In this document: in pieces, positions 1 to 8,706 of the stretch | Position numbering within the stretch: position 1 is the stretch's first letter | Layout of the letters: the number at the start of each line of letters is the position of its first letter | Assembly (NCBI GenBank): GCA_020629635.1 | Contig: JAHDCX010000003.1 | Coordinates: forward strand, 17,380 to 81,379 | Source of the DNA: Acidimicrobiales bacterium | GTDB lineage: Bacteria > Actinomycetota > Acidimicrobiia > Acidimicrobiales > SHLQ01 | Length of the DNA: 64,000 nucleotides | Direction of reading: 5' to 3' | The notes under the pieces: generated by a model | The model's input: the letters and a program-made list of their open reading frames with translations, nothing else | Told to the model about the DNA's origin: nothing | The model's database searches: none | Position numbers and translations under genes: made by a program

Positions 1-1
1 C

Positions 2-511
2 GACCAGCTCGTCACGGACGAGGACGGCTTCTACTTCACGACCAACAACACGTTGCTCCGGATCGACCCCTCCCCCATCGAACCGCCCTTGTTCGACCCT
101 CGATTCGGCCTCACCGGCGGCTCTGATCACCACCTCGGCGCGCGCCTGCGTCAGGCGGGCAGGACGGTCGCCTACGCACCGGCATCGTTCGCCGATGAGA
201 TCGTGCTTCCGGAACGCGTCGGGTTGCGGTCCGCGATGCAGCGCCTCCTCCGGAACGGCAACGTGATGGTCCGAGTCGATCTCGCGACTGCCGAGTACGA
301 CGGCACTCCCGAGGCCAAGGTGCGGGCCCGCGCCGGGCTCGAGGGCCTCGCCCGCATCGGCCTGGGCGTGGTCCGCGCCGCCCGGCAGTCGCCGGACGGG
401 GCCGAGGGCGTCGCGCGGGGATTGCGAACATCGGTTGTCGGCGCCGGGCAGATCCTGGCGAGCGTGGGCGCGACCGTCGAGGAATATCGGCGAGAGAGCG
501 AAGCACCATGA
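2..511 (+). CDS. Glycosyltransferase family 2, C-terminal part (cut by window edge)
   Basis: The reading frame is open from base 2 and lacks its N-terminus, so about 169 residues are visible. The segment LTGGSDHHLGARLRQAG followed by a Glu/Pro/Arg stretch (LPERVGLRSAMQRLLRNGN) is the usual C-terminal signature of GT2 enzymes, where the acidic-x-x-hydrophobic motif supplies the catalytic base and the ER-rich helix follows. Here the typical GEDxD is written GGSDHH, so the base would be Asp. A TTG at 53 could act as a start but would discard conserved sequence, so the gene surely begins upstream. Its stop overlaps the next gene as ATGA (508-511), which indicates translational coupling in a glycosyltransferase operon. 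The sugar donor is unknown. Confidence 0.75.
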   Translation, partial: DQLVTDEDGFYFTTNNTLLRIDPSPIEPPLFDPRFGLTGGSDHHLGARLRQAGRTVAYAPASFADEIVLPERVGLRSAMQRLLRNGNVMVRVDLATAEYDGTPEAKVRARAGLEGLARIGLGVVRAARQSPDGAEGVARGLRTSVVGAGQILASVGATVEEYRRESEAP

Positions 512-1431
512 TCGACGAGACCCGACCACGGGTGTCCGCCTTCCTGTCGGTGTACAACGGCGGCGACTGGCTGGACGAGGCCATCGACTCCGTGATGGAT
601 CAGACCGAGCAGAACTTCGAGTTCGTCATCGTCGATGACGGCTCGACGGACTCGACCCCGGACCGCCTTGCGGCGATCACCGATCCTCGGGTCGTGGTGT
701 TCACGAAGGAGAACGGCGGGCAGGGAGCACCCCTCAACCCGTATCTGCACAAGTGCCGCGGCGAGTACATCATGCGGCTCGACGCTGACGATCGGTGTCA
801 CCCCGATCGCATGCGAGCCCAGGCAGACTTCCTCGACGCGAACCCCGACGTCGTGATGGTCGGGACGCAGTTCCGCCACTTCGTCGACGATTCATTCGGA
901 TCTCCGAGCCATCTCCCGACCGGGCACGACGAGATCCTCGGCGGCATGCGGCGAGGGCTTCACACGATGTCGCATGCCACGACCATGTGGCGCACGTCCG
1001 TGCTGGAACAGACCGGCGGGTATCGATGGACCGGGGCCGGTGAGGACTGGAGCCTCCTCCTCGAGGCCGCCCGCTACGGACGGTTCGCCAATTTGGACGA
1101 GCCGTTCTACGACGTGCGACTGCATCGTTCGAGCAGCTCGGTGTCGGGGACCGACGCCGTGATCCGAGGGTTCGCCTTTGCCCGACGGCGCTACGAGGCC
1201 TACCTCGCAGGCGAAGCGGACTACACGCTCGAGGACTTCGAACGCGACCAACCTCACGATGCGGTGACCCGGGCACGTCGTTTCGCCAAGGCCAAGTCGG
1301 TTCACCTGCACCGTGACTCGACCGTCGCCCGTTTCGAGGGCGACACGGCCCGCTGGATCGCGCTCCTGGGTGCGGCAGCCGTCCTGGATCCACGCAAGTC
1401 GGTCGGCGCGGTGTGGAAACGCATCAGCTGA
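508..1431 (+). CDS. Glycosyltransferase family 2
   Basis: A GT-A fold glycosyltransferase of 307 residues. The N-terminus has the FLSVYNGG strand, the nucleotide-binding VDDGSTDST at about residues 42-50 and a DAD metal-binding motif at about 92-94 (RLDADDR). An acceptor-side TGAGEDWSL segment near 180 gives the catalytic Asp/Glu. No membrane segment is seen, so it is a cytoplasmic enzyme adding one sugar to a lipid-linked intermediate. It overlaps the upstream GT2 by 4 nt and is followed by a GT4 gene, so the three are probably one transcript. Donor and acceptor cannot be read from sequence. Confidence 0.85.
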   Translation: MIDETRPRVSAFLSVYNGGDWLDEAIDSVMDQTEQNFEFVIVDDGSTDSTPDRLAAITDPRVVVFTKENGGQGAPLNPYLHKCRGEYIMRLDADDRCHPDRMRAQADFLDANPDVVMVGTQFRHFVDDSFGSPSHLPTGHDEILGGMRRGLHTMSHATTMWRTSVLEQTGGYRWTGAGEDWSLLLEAARYGRFANLDEPFYDVRLHRSSSSVSGTDAVIRGFAFARRRYEAYLAGEADYTLEDFERDQPHDAVTRARRFAKAKSVHLHRDSTVARFEGDTARWIALLGAAAVLDPRKSVGAVWKRIS

Positions 1432-1484
1432 GCGCGACTTCGCCCCCATCGCCGTCAGCAGCCGGTGTACCCTCGCGACCGACC

Positions 1485-2702
1485 ATGGTCCGCGTCGCTC
1501 AGATCGTCTACGACTGCATTCCCAACGCCGGCTCAGACCCCGGCATCGGCTGGCACGCCGTCGTGTCGGCGAGCCGCGCCGGCCATCACGTGCATGCGCT
1601 GACCCGGGAGTCGAACCGTCCCGCGATCGAGGCGGCGCCCGAAGTCCCGAACGTGCACTGGCACTTCATCGACGTTCCCGAGGACATCGGCCCGCTGTCG
1701 ACTGGTCGGAGCCTCGGCGACACCGTGCACCTCCTGCGATGGTTGCGGTCCGCTCGCTCGGTGTGCGAACAACTGGCGCGCCGCAACGCGATCGACCTCA
1801 CACACTTCGTCACATTCTCTGCGTTCTGGATGCCGGTGCCTTTCGGCGATCTCGGAATCCCGCACGTGTTCGGTCCCGTCGGCGGCGGCGAACGGACGCC
1901 GATGCAACTCGTCAGCGATCGTCGTGATTCGTTGGCCGCGACCGGCCGGAATCTCGCGCAGACCACGCTCACGAGGGTGCCCGCGTGGGGACGCCTCCTC
2001 GGCCGCGACGACTCGGTCGTCGTTGCCGGTGGGGCAGCCACCGAAGACCGACTCGCTGCGCTCGGCGTCATCGCAGACGAGGTCCGGCCGCCGGGGTGCA
2101 TCACCGACGCGCTGGTGGCCCAGCTCGACGCGATCGAACCGATCGAGACCGGGCGTCCGACCATCGTGGCGTCGGGCCGTCAGCTCCGCTGGAAGGGACA
2201 CGACCTGCTCCTCGCCGCCATGCCGAGAATCGTGGCAGAAGTTCCCGACGCGCAGCTCGACCTGATCGGTGACGGTCCCGAACATCAGCGCCTCCGCGCC
2301 GCCGCAGCAGAACTCGGCGTTGCTTCGCACGTCAACTTCTTGACGGGCGTCGGCCGCGACGAAGAACGAGCCCGGATTGCGGGTGCGAGCTGCTTCGTCC
2401 TTCCGTCGCGACGAGACACGGGCTCGACGTTGCTTCCGCTGGTCCAGATCCTCCGAGTGCCGATCGCCGGGTTCGCCACCGGGGCCATCCCCGACGCCAC
2501 GGGAGGACACGCGTCGCTGGCGTCCGTCGACGGGGCCGGGGATCCGAGCGGTCGTCTTGCGCATGCGATCGTGAAAGCGCTCGAGGGCGAGACGATCTCA
2601 CTCGACGAGGCGAGGGCGCACGCGTTGGAACTCTACGGCGAAGAATCCGCCGGTAAAGCACTCACCCGCTGGTACGAACAGGCAACGACGGTCAGCGCCT
2701 GA
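1485..2702 (+). CDS. Glycosyltransferase family 4
   Basis: A GT-B fold enzyme of about 405 residues. The C-terminal half carries the donor-site pattern GRQLRWKGHDLLLAAMPRI, then LIGDGPEHQRLR and FVLPSRRDTGSTLLPLVQ; the last replaces the common EGFGLPLLEAMA, so the usual EX7E pair is degenerate. The N-terminal half has HVFGPVGGGERTP, typical of GT4 acceptor domains. I chose ATG 1485 because the protein then opens on the first beta strand (MVRVAQIVYDC); an in-frame start at 1413 would overlap the previous gene by 19 nt and add a low-complexity leader. It ends head-to-head with the nucleotidyltransferase gene, with both stops inside one hairpin. Confidence 0.85.
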   Translation: MVRVAQIVYDCIPNAGSDPGIGWHAVVSASRAGHHVHALTRESNRPAIEAAPEVPNVHWHFIDVPEDIGPLSTGRSLGDTVHLLRWLRSARSVCEQLARRNAIDLTHFVTFSAFWMPVPFGDLGIPHVFGPVGGGERTPMQLVSDRRDSLAATGRNLAQTTLTRVPAWGRLLGRDDSVVVAGGAATEDRLAALGVIADEVRPPGCITDALVAQLDAIEPIETGRPTIVASGRQLRWKGHDLLLAAMPRIVAEVPDAQLDLIGDGPEHQRLRAAAAELGVASHVNFLTGVGRDEERARIAGASCFVLPSRRDTGSTLLPLVQILRVPIAGFATGAIPDATGGHASLASVDGAGDPSGRLAHAIVKALEGETISLDEARAHALELYGEESAGKALTRWYEQATTVSA

Positions 2703-2715
2703 AGACGCTCAGGCG
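2696..2715. terminator. Bidirectional hairpin made from two convergent stop codons
   Basis: CGCCTGA (2696-2702) pairs with TCAGGCG (2709-2715) around a 6-nt loop. The two arms contain the TGA of the GT4 gene and the reverse TGA of the nucleotidyltransferase gene, so one small hairpin could end both transcripts. There is no U-tract on either side, which is common in high-GC actinobacteria. Confidence 0.45.
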
Positions 2716-3464
2716 TCGCCTTCGAGGCGGCGACGAATGGCCATGTCCTGGGCGGCTTCGAGGCTCGCGACGTCGTTGAGATTGACGTACTCCCCACCCA
2801 GATCGAAGGCGACGACGCGATGCCCGTCACGGATCATGTCGTCGATGAAGTTGACGAATTCGATCATGGGGCGTCCGCCGTCATACGCCGACTCGAGTTC
2901 GTCCATGACCTTGCGTCCAATGATGAACGTTGCCATTCCGAGGATGTCGTTGGGAAGAGCGACGGGATTCTCGACCAGGCGAATCACCCGATCGCCGTCC
3001 TTTTCGACCGAGAAGTTTCGCTTGATCAACTCGGGGTCGTCGACGGTCTTGATCGTCACCGCCGCGTCGTAGCTGTCCGGATCGAGCGCGGCGAGTTCGG
3101 CGTGGCGGGAGTCCAGGTAGAACTCGTCGGCCAACATCACACAACCCTGACGTCCGCCGAGGAACGGCTTGGCGAGGAGCACCGACCATGCCCACCCCTT
3201 GTCGAGATGGTTGTTCTCGACCCAGTGAATTCGGACGCCGTGTTGGCTGCCGTCACCGAAATGCGCCTGGATCGAGTCGCCCATGTAACCGAGAACGATG
3301 ACGATCTCCTCGATGCCCATCTCGTCGCGCATCGTCTCGATGAGCCGTTGAAGATTCGGTTTCCCGTCGATGAGGAACATGCCCTTGTGTTGCTCGTAGG
3401 TGTACGGGCGGGCGCGGATACCGCTGCCGGCAGCCGGAATGATGCCGACGAGGTTCGATGACAC
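2709..3464 (-). CDS. Sugar/alcohol-phosphate nucleotidyltransferase
   Basis: A 251-residue nucleotidyltransferase of the GT-A-like NTP_transferase family. The N-terminus IIPAAGSGIRARPYT followed by a Lys (QHKGMF) is the nucleotide-binding signature, and MLADEFY near 100 supplies the metal-binding Asp. These enzymes join a sugar-1-phosphate (or phosphocholine) to an NTP to make the activated donor. The GTG start at 3464 has a GAGGAG Shine-Dalgarno 7 nt upstream. It lies 11 nt after the methylthioribose kinase stop, last in a phosphatase-kinase-nucleotidyltransferase operon, so its substrate may be the phosphate made by that kinase (inference). The base and sugar specificity cannot be assigned. 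Confidence 0.8.
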   Translation of the reverse strand: MSSNLVGIIPAAGSGIRARPYTYEQHKGMFLIDGKPNLQRLIETMRDEMGIEEIVIVLGYMGDSIQAHFGDGSQHGVRIHWVENNHLDKGWAWSVLLAKPFLGGRQGCVMLADEFYLDSRHAELAALDPDSYDAAVTIKTVDDPELIKRNFSVEKDGDRVIRLVENPVALPNDILGMATFIIGRKVMDELESAYDGGRPMIEFVNFIDDMIRDGHRVVAFDLGGEYVNLNDVASLEAAQDMAIRRRLEGDA

Positions 3465-3475
3465 GATGGATCTCC

Positions 3476-4714
3476 TCAGATCTGGGTGTTCGAGTAGTAG
3501 TCCCGGACAAGATCCTGGACGCCTGCGATGGTCCCAAGCGTCGACCGCTTCGACATGAGCATCCTGGACAGTTCGAGGTTGGCGATCTCGAGCGAGGCTC
3601 GGACTTCGGTGTCCTCGATGTCTCGGATGTCGGCAACGCCAGCGATGCCCAGTGTGCGCCGGGCCATCGAGCAGGCGGCGAAGCCAATGGTGTCGACGAA
3701 GATGTTGGCCATGGTCGACCGCCGGAACTCGGCAACTTCCTCATCGCTCAACAGGCCATCGACGAGCATCGCCGAATGGGAGGCCGACTCCCAGAGCGCC
3801 ACAAAGCGCTCGGCGAATCCGTTCCAAATCGGGGCGATCTGATCGATGCACCACTCGCGGTACTCCGCTCCACCGGGGAGTTGGGACTGGGCGGTTGCGC
3901 AGAGCAGGAAGTTCGAGATGATCTTGCCGACGTCGAAACCGATCGGACCGAAGTACGCGAACTCCATGTCGATCACGTAGGTCTCGTCCTGATTGACCAT
4001 CAGCGACCCGGTGTGCAGATCGGCGTGCAGCAGCGCCTCGGTCTTGGTGAGGAAGAGGTCCTTGTGGTGCAGGACGCCGAGCTTGTACGCGGTGTCGCTG
4101 CGGAGGTTCTCGTCGGCCCATGCGTCCGTCGTCGGGTTGACGTAGTTGGAGTCGTGGGTCATGTACGGGAACGTGAAGATGAACTCTTCGGTCAACTTGC
4201 AGAGCTCGGTGTTGAGCGTGAACCGGTCCATCAACTGGCGGCGTTCGATGCTCTCCATCCCGAACGCGCTGGTCCGGAACAGCGTCTCGGCGAGGAACTC
4301 GCCGATGTGGCCGGCCACCTTCGGATAGGTGATTCCGTCGATCATCCCGCGCCGAAGGATGATGTGATCGTCGAGGCACTGCATGACGAGGGTGCTCATC
4401 TCCTCGTCGGCGTGGAAGATCGTCGGCACGAGTTCGGGCACGAGCTCGTTGTAGGCGGTGAGCGCTCGGATCTCGAAGGTCATGCGGTCGCGGCTGAGCG
4501 GCCACTCCTCGCCCACCATGCGCAGGTACGGCACGGCTTGCTTGAGCACGACGGATCGCTCCGGGTGGTCAGCGTTGCGGACCTTGTAGACGTAGTTGAG
4601 GTTGCCGTCGCCGACCTCGTCGATGAGGAGCTCACCGGCGCCGAGATGTTCGTCCACCGCAGCGATGCCCCGCAGATAGGGCGCGACGGCCTCACGGTCG
4701 AGAATGCGATACAT
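3476..4714 (-). CDS. mtnK: S-methyl-5-thioribose kinase
   Basis: A 412-residue kinase, the usual MtnK length, predicted to phosphorylate 5-methylthioribose at C1 using ATP. Characteristic stretches are GDGNLNYVYKV, SVVLKQAVPYLRMVGEEWPL, the catalytic loop LLHADLHTGS, the metal-binding VIDMEFAYFGPIGFDVG and the Arg pair in ARRTLGIAGVADI that binds the methylthioribose in known MtnK structures. The usual Asp-Pro-Glu is Asp-Met-Glu here. ATG 4714 was chosen because it begins 5 nt after the phosphatase stop and gives the normal N-terminus; longer frames run into the phosphatase gene. No methionine-salvage genes (mtnA, mtnN) lie nearby. Instead a nucleotidyltransferase follows, suggesting a role in making an activated sugar (inference). 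Confidence 0.85.
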   Translation of the reverse strand: MYRILDREAVAPYLRGIAAVDEHLGAGELLIDEVGDGNLNYVYKVRNADHPERSVVLKQAVPYLRMVGEEWPLSRDRMTFEIRALTAYNELVPELVPTIFHADEEMSTLVMQCLDDHIILRRGMIDGITYPKVAGHIGEFLAETLFRTSAFGMESIERRQLMDRFTLNTELCKLTEEFIFTFPYMTHDSNYVNPTTDAWADENLRSDTAYKLGVLHHKDLFLTKTEALLHADLHTGSLMVNQDETYVIDMEFAYFGPIGFDVGKIISNFLLCATAQSQLPGGAEYREWCIDQIAPIWNGFAERFVALWESASHSAMLVDGLLSDEEVAEFRRSTMANIFVDTIGFAACSMARRTLGIAGVADIRDIEDTEVRASLEIANLELSRMLMSKRSTLGTIAGVQDLVRDYYSNTQI

Positions 4715-4719
4715 CGGGC

Positions 4720-5544
4720 TCAGCTCTCTCGGACGAAGTTGGTGATGCCGGCACCCTGGATGACCTCGAGCACCTGGTCGTGCACGTGACCGTTGGAGAC
4801 CAACATGTCGGTCTTGTCGAGGTTCCATGGGTTGCCGTCGAAATCGCTGACCCGACCACCGGCTTCTTCGGTCGCAAGCGCTCCGGCGGCGACGTCCCAC
4901 GGCGAGATGTTGAGCGTGGTGAATGCGTCGACGCGGCCTGCAGCGACCATGTAGGCCTCGATGGCGGCCGAGCCGATTTTGCGGAAGTCCTTGTTTTGCT
5001 TGTGAAGGGCGAACTCCATCGTCGCAAACCGTTGGTTGTCAGGGTCACCACCGGGGCAGCCGACGATGTAGGTGCGATCGAGTTCGGTCGTGTCCGAAAC
5101 CCGGACCGGCCGACCGTTTACCGTGCAACCGTGGCCGCGGCGGGCAACGACGATCTCCTCGATGTACGGGGCGACGATCACACCGGTGATCGGCTCGTTT
5201 TCGTACGCCAAGCAGATCGAGACGGCGAAGAACGGGTTGTGGTTGAGGAAGTTGCTGCTCCCGTCGAGCGGGTCGACAATCCAGGTGTAGGGGCTGCCGT
5301 TGTCGATGTGGCCGGTCTCTTCGGTCATGAGGTTGTGATCGGGGCACCGGTCGGTGATCAGATCGATGATGATCTTGTCGGCCTCGTGGTCGTTGGACGA
5401 GGTGATCTCCTTCGACAGCGTTCGGGATCCGACCGATTGGATCTCGTCCCCGCCGACCTCGGCCTGATGACGGCGGAAGTTGGCGAGCAGCTGCTTGCCG
5501 GCGAGCGTTCCGGCTTCGACGGCGATGTCCGAGAAGTGGTACAC
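4720..5544 (-). CDS. Inositol-monophosphatase family phosphatase
   Basis: A 274-residue member of the Li-sensitive, Mg-dependent IMPase superfamily. It has the EETG metal ligand motif, WIVDPLDGSSNF (the DPxDGT/S signature) and ISPWDVAAGALATEEAGG (the C-terminal WDxAAG signature). Such enzymes remove phosphate from inositol-phosphate, histidinol-phosphate, PAP or sugar phosphates. GTG 5544 was chosen because GAGG sits 9 nt upstream; longer versions to 5631 add an unrelated leader. It is the first gene of a three-gene operon with mtnK and the nucleotidyltransferase. Substrate is unknown; a sugar phosphate is likely from context, while PAP removal for the sulfotransferases further along is an alternative. 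Confidence 0.8.
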   Translation of the reverse strand: MYHFSDIAVEAGTLAGKQLLANFRRHQAEVGGDEIQSVGSRTLSKEITSSNDHEADKIIIDLITDRCPDHNLMTEETGHIDNGSPYTWIVDPLDGSSNFLNHNPFFAVSICLAYENEPITGVIVAPYIEEIVVARRGHGCTVNGRPVRVSDTTELDRTYIVGCPGGDPDNQRFATMEFALHKQNKDFRKIGSAAIEAYMVAAGRVDAFTTLNISPWDVAAGALATEEAGGRVSDFDGNPWNLDKTDMLVSNGHVHDQVLEVIQGAGITNFVRES

Positions 5545-5708
5545 GGTGATGATCCTCACAAGGATGGCGAAGGGGCGTTGGCCTGAGCGTAGCGTCCACC
5601 GGCCTGCCGGGTCAGCGGTCAGATGCCCCATATGGGCCGGGTCAGACGACCCTCACGCTCTGCGTGGCGACGTGAACGCGAGGGAGGTGGCGACCTCACC
5701 TGAGGCGG

Positions 5709-5802
5709 TAGCCTGACCGCCACCAGCGGTGCGGCGACCGGGCCCCGGAAGGGCGCCGGCGCCGCCGGTTCGCACGACAACTTTCCTTCTCGAGGTCGTT
5801 CA
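5709..5802 (+). promoter_or_regulatory. Possible promoter and structured leader of the epimerase gene
   Basis: TAGCCT at 5709-5714 could be a -10 element. It is followed by an imperfect long stem pairing about 5729-5741 with 5765-5775 across a GC-rich stretch that contains the 12-nt palindrome GGCGCCGGCGCC. A GAGG Shine-Dalgarno precedes ATG 5803. The function of the stem is unknown. Confidence 0.3.
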
Positions 5803-6885
5803 ATGTCAGTCACCGTCGTCACGGGATCCGGGGGCCTGATCGGCTCACAGGCCGTCACCCACTTCGCCTCGTCTGCCGACCTCGTCGTCGGCATCGACAA
5901 CGACATGCGCCAGGAGTTCTTCGGCGCCGAGGCATCGACCGCGTGGGTCGTCAACGACCTGACGTCGTCGCTCGGCAACTACCGCCACGAATCGCTCGAC
6001 ATCCGAGACGCCGACGCCATGAACCGGCTCTTCGCCGAGTTCGGCTCCGACATCGAGTTGGTGGTCCACACGGCGGCGCAGCCGTCTCACGACTGGGCGG
6101 CTCGCGATCCCCACACCGATTTCTCGGTCAACGCCAACGGCACGCTCAACCTCCTCGAGGCCACCCGACAGCACTGCCCGAACGCCGTCTTCATCTTCAC
6201 CTCGACCAACAAGGTCTACGGAGACACGCCGAACTTCCTTCCGCTCGTCGAACTCGACACCCGCTGGGAGCTCGACCCCACACACGTTTGGGCCGAACAC
6301 GGGATCCCCGAGGAGATGAGCGTCGATCAATCGACGCACAGCCTGTTCGGCGCCTCGAAGCTCGCCGCCGACGCGCTGGTCCAGGAGTACGGCCGCTACT
6401 TCGACATGAAGACGGCGTCGTTTCGTGGCGGCTGCCTCACCGGTCCGGATCATTCGGGGGCCGAGCTGCACGGGTTCCTCGCCTACCTCGTGAAGTGCAC
6501 GGTCATCGGCAGGCCGTACACCGTCTTCGGGTACAAGGCGAAGCAGGTGCGAGACAACATTCATGCGAGCGACCTGATCTCGGCGTTCGATCACTTCGCT
6601 CGGGCGCCCCGTGTCGCCGAGGTCTACAACATCGGCGGTGGTCGGGACATCAACTGCTCGATGCTGGAGGCCATCGAGATCGCCGAACGGCTGTCCGGCA
6701 ACACGCTCGAGTGGACGTACTCCGACGAGAACCGAATCGGCGATCACATGTGGTACGTCAGCGACATCCGCCGCTTCAAGAACCACTATCCGGACTGGTC
6801 GTTCACCTACGACCTCGAGGCGATCATGGCCGAGATCCACGACAAGATGGCCGAACGCTGGCTCGCCGAGGGCGACGACGCGTGA
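5803..6885 (+). CDS. NAD-dependent epimerase of the CDP-paratose/tyvelose 2-epimerase type
   Basis: A 360-residue extended short-chain dehydrogenase. The Rossmann motif TGSGGLIGS is at residues 7-15, the STNKVYG segment near 134-140 and the [19 protein letters not shown] substrate region near 204-222. The C-terminal YNIGGG and GDHMWYVSD match the CDP-paratose 2-epimerase (RfbE/TyvE) branch, which inverts C2 of a nucleotide sugar. The catalytic YxxxK appears as FGASK, so Phe182 replaces Tyr. A GAGG Shine-Dalgarno precedes the ATG by 8 nt. The stop overlaps the next start as GTGA, so it is coupled to the WecG/TagA transferase. The nucleotide sugar is not known; none of the CDP-sugar synthesis genes is in the window. 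Confidence 0.75.
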   Translation: MSVTVVTGSGGLIGSQAVTHFASSADLVVGIDNDMRQEFFGAEASTAWVVNDLTSSLGNYRHESLDIRDADAMNRLFAEFGSDIELVVHTAAQPSHDWAARDPHTDFSVNANGTLNLLEATRQHCPNAVFIFTSTNKVYGDTPNFLPLVELDTRWELDPTHVWAEHGIPEEMSVDQSTHSLFGASKLAADALVQEYGRYFDMKTASFRGGCLTGPDHSGAELHGFLAYLVKCTVIGRPYTVFGYKAKQVRDNIHASDLISAFDHFARAPRVAEVYNIGGGRDINCSMLEAIEIAERLSGNTLEWTYSDENRIGDHMWYVSDIRRFKNHYPDWSFTYDLEAIMAEIHDKMAERWLAEGDDA

Positions 6886-7655
6886 TCGCCACCACACGCC
6901 CGGACAAGGTCGACGTCTTCGGGGTCGGCTTGTCGGTGACCGATTACGCCGACGCCACCGCCCGGATCATCGAGGCCGCTCAGGCGGGAGAGTCCTTCGG
7001 CGTGTCTGCCCTCGCCACGCACGGACTCATGGAGGCGGTCCACGACCCGGCGTTCATGGAGGTCGTCAACGGCCTCGACCTCGTCACCTGCGACGGCCAG
7101 CCGGTCCGCTGGGCGATGAACCTGCTCCACGACGACGTCCGGCTGACCGATCGTGTGTACGGACCGGATCTCACGTGGAAGGTGTGTGGTGCGGCGGCCG
7201 ATGCCGGCGTCGGAATCTACCTCTTCGGCTCGACTCCCGAGACGTGCGATGCGTTCGTCGACGCCATCCGCGCCGAGTGGCCGCACGCAATCATCTCCGA
7301 CGTTCAACCCGACCGCTTTCGTGATGCGACCCCCGAAGAAGACGCCGCCGACATCGCTCGGATGAACGAGTCCGGGGCGGGTGTCGTGCTCGTTGGCCGC
7401 GGCTGCCCTCGCCAGGAGAAGTGGGTCGGCGCCCATCTCGGTTCGGTCAACGCCGCGATGCTCGCGGTCGGTGCGGCATTCGACTATCACGCCGGCGAGC
7501 TGCGCAAGCCCCCGGCGGTCATGCAGCGTGTCGGACTCGAATGGTTGTGGCGGCTCGGACTCGAACCGAAGCGGTTGTTTCGGCGCTACGCCATCACGAA
7601 CACGCAGTACCTCGTCGAACTCGCCAAAGCCCTCGTCGCCAAGCGTCGAGGCTGA
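6882..7655 (+). CDS. WecG/TagA/CpsF family glycosyltransferase
   Basis: A 257-residue GT26 enzyme. It shows the family pattern: a Thr/His near residue 40 ([11 protein letters not shown]), [40 protein letters not shown], and [17 protein letters not shown] near the C-terminus. Members transfer N-acetylmannosamine(uronate) or another HexNAc onto a lipid-linked sugar at the membrane during capsule or teichoic-acid synthesis. The start is GTG 6882, overlapping the epimerase stop by 4 nt. It ends head-to-head with an unrelated hydrolase gene. A second family member lies at 51959-52795. Confidence 0.85.
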   Translation: MIATTRPDKVDVFGVGLSVTDYADATARIIEAAQAGESFGVSALATHGLMEAVHDPAFMEVVNGLDLVTCDGQPVRWAMNLLHDDVRLTDRVYGPDLTWKVCGAAADAGVGIYLFGSTPETCDAFVDAIRAEWPHAIISDVQPDRFRDATPEEDAADIARMNESGAGVVLVGRGCPRQEKWVGAHLGSVNAAMLAVGAAFDYHAGELRKPPAVMQRVGLEWLWRLGLEPKRLFRRYAITNTQYLVELAKALVAKRRG

Positions 7656-7691
7656 CGCACGCAGAGACGCGCACTAAGGGCGCAGCGCAGG

Positions 7692-8501
7692 TCAGCTCGC
7701 GGCGAAGTCGAGACTCTGCGCCGGAAGTCCGCGCCGGTCGAGCCAGCCGATCGCGATCGCCATCGCTCGTGGGTCGTGGCGGAGGTGATGACGTGCGCCG
7801 TCGAGGATTCGGAGCTCGGCGTCGCCGTGCGCGTCGGCGACCAGGCGCGCATCGAGCTGAGGTACGGCGTCGTCTTCGCTGCCGTGCATGACGAGCAGTC
7901 GTGCCTCGTCGAGCTTGGCGGCCGAGTCGACTGCGGCGATCTGCGTCAGCTCCTTGGCCCACCTCCCGAAGTCCGCAGGGTGATTGGGGTCGTCGATCGC
8001 TCCGCATCGTCGAGCGTGAGAGAGCAGCTCGCGCGGACGACCGGCCCAGTCGGTGAAGTCCGCCGGTGCGGCCACGCTGACGACGCCCGAGACGCGACGG
8101 TCGTCTGCTGCGGCGGCGACACACAGCGCACCGCCGGTGCCGAAGCCCATCATCCAGATCGTGCTCACGTTCTCGACGCGTCGGATCTGCTCGAGTGCCG
8201 TGTGGAGGTCGCGCTTCCATCCGAGGAGCGAGAAGTGACCGTCAGAGCTCGCCAGCCCGCGGTACGCGATCGTGAGCACACTCATTCGGGCGCCGGCAGC
8301 GATGCGTTCGGCGAGCGCGGGGAACGTCGTGAACGAGTTGGCGCCGCCGCCCGGGTCGGTCGGAAACCCCGGGGCGAGGACGAGGCCGGGATGGCGACGG
8401 TCCGTGTCTCCCACGGGTTCGGCCAACCATGCCTCGATCGATCCGGCGCCGCCGTGCAACGTCAACCGCTGCGCCGTCGGGGCGGCGTCGTCACGCTCCA
8501 C
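7692..8501 (-). CDS. Alpha/beta-hydrolase fold protein lacking the nucleophile serine
   Basis: A 269-residue alpha/beta-hydrolase. LVLAPGFPTDPGGGANSF is the oxyanion-loop region, LVMHGSEDDAVP the Asp-bearing strand and DGARHHLRHDP the His-bearing loop. The nucleophile elbow reads MGFGTGGA: the usual GxSxG has Gly where Ser should be. The protein may therefore be inactive as an esterase or use another chemistry. It starts with GTG 8501, just after the small gene at 8507-8698, with which it forms an operon. No link with the polysaccharide genes is evident. Confidence 0.7.
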   Translation of the reverse strand: MERDDAAPTAQRLTLHGGAGSIEAWLAEPVGDTDRRHPGLVLAPGFPTDPGGGANSFTTFPALAERIAAGARMSVLTIAYRGLASSDGHFSLLGWKRDLHTALEQIRRVENVSTIWMMGFGTGGALCVAAAADDRRVSGVVSVAAPADFTDWAGRPRELLSHARRCGAIDDPNHPADFGRWAKELTQIAAVDSAAKLDEARLLVMHGSEDDAVPQLDARLVADAHGDAELRILDGARHHLRHDPRAMAIAIGWLDRRGLPAQSLDFAAS

Positions 8502-8506
8502 GTGGG

Positions 8507-8698
8507 TCAGCTCGACGCAAGGCGATACCCGCGGTTGCGGGCCTCGGCGGCCGAGTCGGGGCCGAATGTCGCCACCTTCTCGCTGGCGACGAGCTCTTCG
8601 ATGACCTCGGGGTCGTGCTCCTCGTCGAGGTCGTACGCAATCTGCGTGCGCTTGTCACCGATGAAGCGGTGTTCCGCATAAGCCTTGGGACGGTCCAT
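8507..8698 (-). CDS. Small conserved-looking protein of unknown function
   Basis: A 63-residue soluble acidic protein beginning MDRPKAYAEHRFIG. It has a central acidic run (YDLDEEHDPEVIEEL) and an Ala-rich C-terminal helix. I do not recognise a domain. ATG 8698 was chosen over the in-frame start at 8746 because a TANNNT box lies 8 nt upstream (leaderless promoter) and the upstream extension is low-complexity. The stop is 5 nt before the hydrolase start, so the two are co-transcribed. Confidence 0.6.
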   Translation of the reverse strand: MDRPKAYAEHRFIGDKRTQIAYDLDEEHDPEVIEELVASEKVATFGPDSAAEARNRGYRLASS

Positions 8699-8706
8699 GA
8701 CCTGCA

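Noticed and set aside
1468..1473. TACCCT as a leaderless -10 box for the GT4 gene
   Set aside because: It is 11 nt from ATG 1485, outside the 6-8 nt spacing seen elsewhere, and the gene follows closely in an operon.
5943..6881. Long frame upstream of the WecG/TagA gene
   Set aside because: It is a shifted frame of the epimerase gene, rich in Arg and Pro as expected for GC-rich shadow frames.
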